DNA from: Dongia_A sp039808885
GTDB taxonomy: Bacteria; Pseudomonadota; Alphaproteobacteria; Dongiales; Dongiaceae
Reading direction: 5' to 3'
DNA: 64,000 bases
NCBI GenBank assembly: GCA_039808885.1
Contig: JBDHTX010000018.1
Coordinates: 1 to 64,000 of the forward strand
In this document: piece by piece, positions 62,706 to 64,000 of the stretch
Position numbering within the stretch: the stretch's first letter is position 1
How the letters are laid out: each line of letters starts with the position of its first letter
Translations under genes and position numbers: made by a program
The notes under the pieces: generated by a model
What the model saw: the letters and a program-made list of their open reading frames with translations, nothing else
Databases searched by the model: none
Told to the model about the DNA's origin: nothing

Positions 62706-63782
62706 CTATCGCGGCGCGCGCCACTTGCTCCAGGCGCGCCACTGCTCCGGGAACCGTCGCACCCATGGCTCGCTGCGGCGCAGGAACTCCGCCGCCGCGG
62801 CGACGCAGCGCGCGTCGTTGTCGCCGCCGCGCGGCAGGTCCAGCGGCGTCTCGATCACGGTGCGGAACACGTCGCCGTCGCGGATGGTGAAGGTCGGCAG
62901 CACCGGCGCGCCGGTGAGGCCGGCCAGGCGCGGCGCGCCGACCGCGACCGGCAGCGTGCCGCCGAAGACCTGCGCCTTGATCATGTCGCTGCCCTCGGTC
63001 GAGGCGGCGACGATGGAGACCACCTCGCCGGCTTTCAGCGCGCGCATCAGCCGGCGCATCGCCGTCGCCGGCGCGTAGCGGTCGAAGACGACGCGCTGGG
63101 CGATGCAGCGATCCTCCGGGATGCAGCGCACCTTGTTGAGATAGCGCACGCCGAACCTGGTCTCCGAATAGCCGTGCTTCGGGCTGGACAGGTGCGAGAC
63201 GCGGTAGCCCTTCTCGTGCAGCACGATCTTGGTGGTGGCGCTGTTGAAGACGAAGGGCGCCAGCCAGAGGATGGCGCCCTTGCCCTGCGCCAGTGCCGCC
63301 TGCAGATGCGCCTCGCCCTCCAGCCGCATCTTCGGGCGCCAGCCCCCGCGCCGCCAGAGTCCGGGGCGCCACCCGCGCAGATCCTGCATCTGCATCTCAT
63401 GCACGGCGGCGCGCAGGTCTTCGCCATGCCGCAGGGCGTCGCGCTTCGGGATCTCGAGGGCGGCCTGCATGTGCTTGGCGGCGTAGCGCACCGCGCGGCG
63501 GTTGGTCAGCAGGCGCAGGCGCAGCCGCGCGCGCCAGAGCGGCCCCCACCAGGACTCCGGCAGCAGCCAGGCGAAAGGCAGCTGCGCGACCAGCCCCAGG
63601 ATGGTCTGGATATCGCCGAAATCCCAGGCCTTCTGCTTGCCGTATTTGCGCGCCTTGTGGACGATGGCCGCGGTTTCGCCCGCACCAGCCGCGCCGGCTG
63701 CTTCTTTCTGCTCCGACAGGATGAACCCCCTCCGATCGCGCCGTACCGCCGGCAGGTTAGCGCGCAACAGTTTCCCCGTCAT
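62706..63782 (-). CDS. LpxL/HtrB-like acyltransferase family protein
   Basis: A 358-residue protein of the lipid A acyltransferase family. A short N-terminal tail is followed by one hydrophobic helix (TILGLVAQLPFAWLLPESWW) and the cytoplasmic domain with VRYLNKVRCIPEDRCIAQRV, KAGEVVSIVAASTEGSDMIK and GAPVLPTFTIRDGDVFRTVI. The catalytic HX4D/E motif is missing: the usual GHFGNWE position reads GKGAILWLAPFVFNSATTK. It may therefore not acylate lipid A. The ATG start lies within a REP palindrome (63780-63782). Confidence 0.75.
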   Translation of the reverse strand: MTGKLLRANLPAVRRDRRGFILSEQKEAAGAAGAGETAAIVHKARKYGKQKAWDFGDIQTILGLVAQLPFAWLLPESWWGPLWRARLRLRLLTNRRAVRYAAKHMQAALEIPKRDALRHGEDLRAAVHEMQMQDLRGWRPGLWRRGGWRPKMRLEGEAHLQAALAQGKGAILWLAPFVFNSATTKIVLHEKGYRVSHLSSPKHGYSETRFGVRYLNKVRCIPEDRCIAQRVVFDRYAPATAMRRLMRALKAGEVVSIVAASTEGSDMIKAQVFGGTLPVAVGAPRLAGLTGAPVLPTFTIRDGDVFRTVIETPLDLPRGGDNDARCVAAAAEFLRRSEPWVRRFPEQWRAWSKWRAPR

Positions 63783-63802
63783 CCCGGCCGCGTAGCGCGC
63801 CG
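63777..63802 (+). repeat. REP half-element at the LpxL-like start codon
   Basis: CCGTCATCCCGGCCGCG...CGCGCCGG. Its complement supplies the ATGACG that starts the LpxL-like gene. Confidence 0.75.
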
Positions 63803-63833
63803 GTTCGCAGACAGAGCCGCCACCGACTCACGT

Positions 63834-63926
63834 CGTCATCACCGGGCGCAGACCCGGTGATCCAAATTCGTCGCCAGGAACACCACATCAACACTTGGAT
63901 TGCCGGGTCAAGCCCGGCAATGACGA
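63834..63926. repeat. Two REPs in opposite orientation
   Basis: CGTCATCACCGGG...CCCGGTGATCCAAATTCG at 63834-63870 and ACTTGGATTGCCGGG...CCCGGCAATGACGATGG at 63893-63926. Confidence 0.8.
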
Positions 63927-63941
63927 TGGAGGGTGATCCCC

Positions 63942-64000
63942 CTACGCCGCCGGCAATATCGCCGGCAGGGTGACTTCCAGCATTTCCAGGCCCGCCTCGG
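63942..64000 (-). CDS. C-terminal end of an unidentified protein (partial)
   Basis: The complement of 64000-63942 reads through codons for EAGLEMLEVTLPAILPAA and a TAG stop. The short fragment does not resemble DnaQ or SecB, which often lie beyond coaE in relatives. The rest of the gene is outside the window. Confidence 0.45.
   Translation of the reverse strand, partial: EAGLEMLEVTLPAILPAA

Overview
The window reads as GC-rich chromosomal DNA of an alphaproteobacterium. It has dense genes, frequent ATGA/GTGA overlaps, a haem block hemE-hemH-hemJ next to rho, and the order ppsR(DUF299)-maf-aroE-coaE running the other way from hemE. That divergent arrangement surrounds the chromosomal origin in Caulobacter, Rickettsia and relatives, so the 555-base gap at 57636-58190 is my best candidate for oriC. 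The gene mix (CyaC-like class III cyclase, two PAS_5 proteins, lpoA-rsmI-yraN-dolP cluster) fits Rhodospirillales in the broad sense. I cannot name a genus.

Layout. 1-33: edge of an IS5-type transposase. 233-2289: cyclase-family hydrolase, a secreted protein and a membrane protein. 2386-5068: two overlapping YcxB-like membrane proteins, an elongation factor G tail without its GTPase, and a Pycsar-type transmembrane effector. 5058-7564: gluconate genes (lactonase, 2-hydroxyacid dehydrogenase, gluconokinase). 7685-9482: PAS_5 protein, a 110-bp MITE sitting on its stop codon, and a 2OG-Fe(II) oxygenase. 9647-15248: membrane/ATP-grasp fusion, DUF2252 protein, pentapeptide-repeat membrane protein. 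15513-22319: sensor kinase, MFS transporter, receiver-domain relic, adenylate cyclase, methyltransferase, metallo-hydrolase. 22483-27369: transporters, TetR and HxlR regulators with their targets, and a GIY-YIG nuclease. 27556-33510: polyamine-type deacetylase and nitrilase, three tandem EamA transporters, a VIT-family transporter. 33521-40647: cytochrome c, gshB, D-amino acid dehydrogenase and small unknowns. 40686-44693: dolP-yraN-rsmI diverging from lpoA. 44830-52372: a second GIY-YIG nuclease, quinone reductase, TetR, D-cysteine desulfhydrase, two fasciclin lipoproteins, rho. 52906-64000: origin-flanking genes, a second ATP-grasp protein and an LpxL-like protein.

Repeats are a main feature. 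Short REP palindromes (GTCAT..CCGG..TGACC type) occur at more than fifteen places and bracket both GIY-YIG genes in the same order and orientation. A roughly 185-bp composite element ending in CCTTCCCCC/GGGGGAAGG palindromes occurs twice in full and once in a shortened form. Several genes have 14-36 bp tandem duplications placed on their start or stop codons, giving runs of decoy ATGs or TGAs.

Functional themes: gluconate entry, redox and envelope maintenance (gshB, lpoA-dolP cluster), haem synthesis, and sensory control. The least explained parts are the YcxB/EF-G-tail/Pycsar-effector cluster, the GIY-YIG/REP units, and the paired sugar-transfer ATP-grasp proteins.
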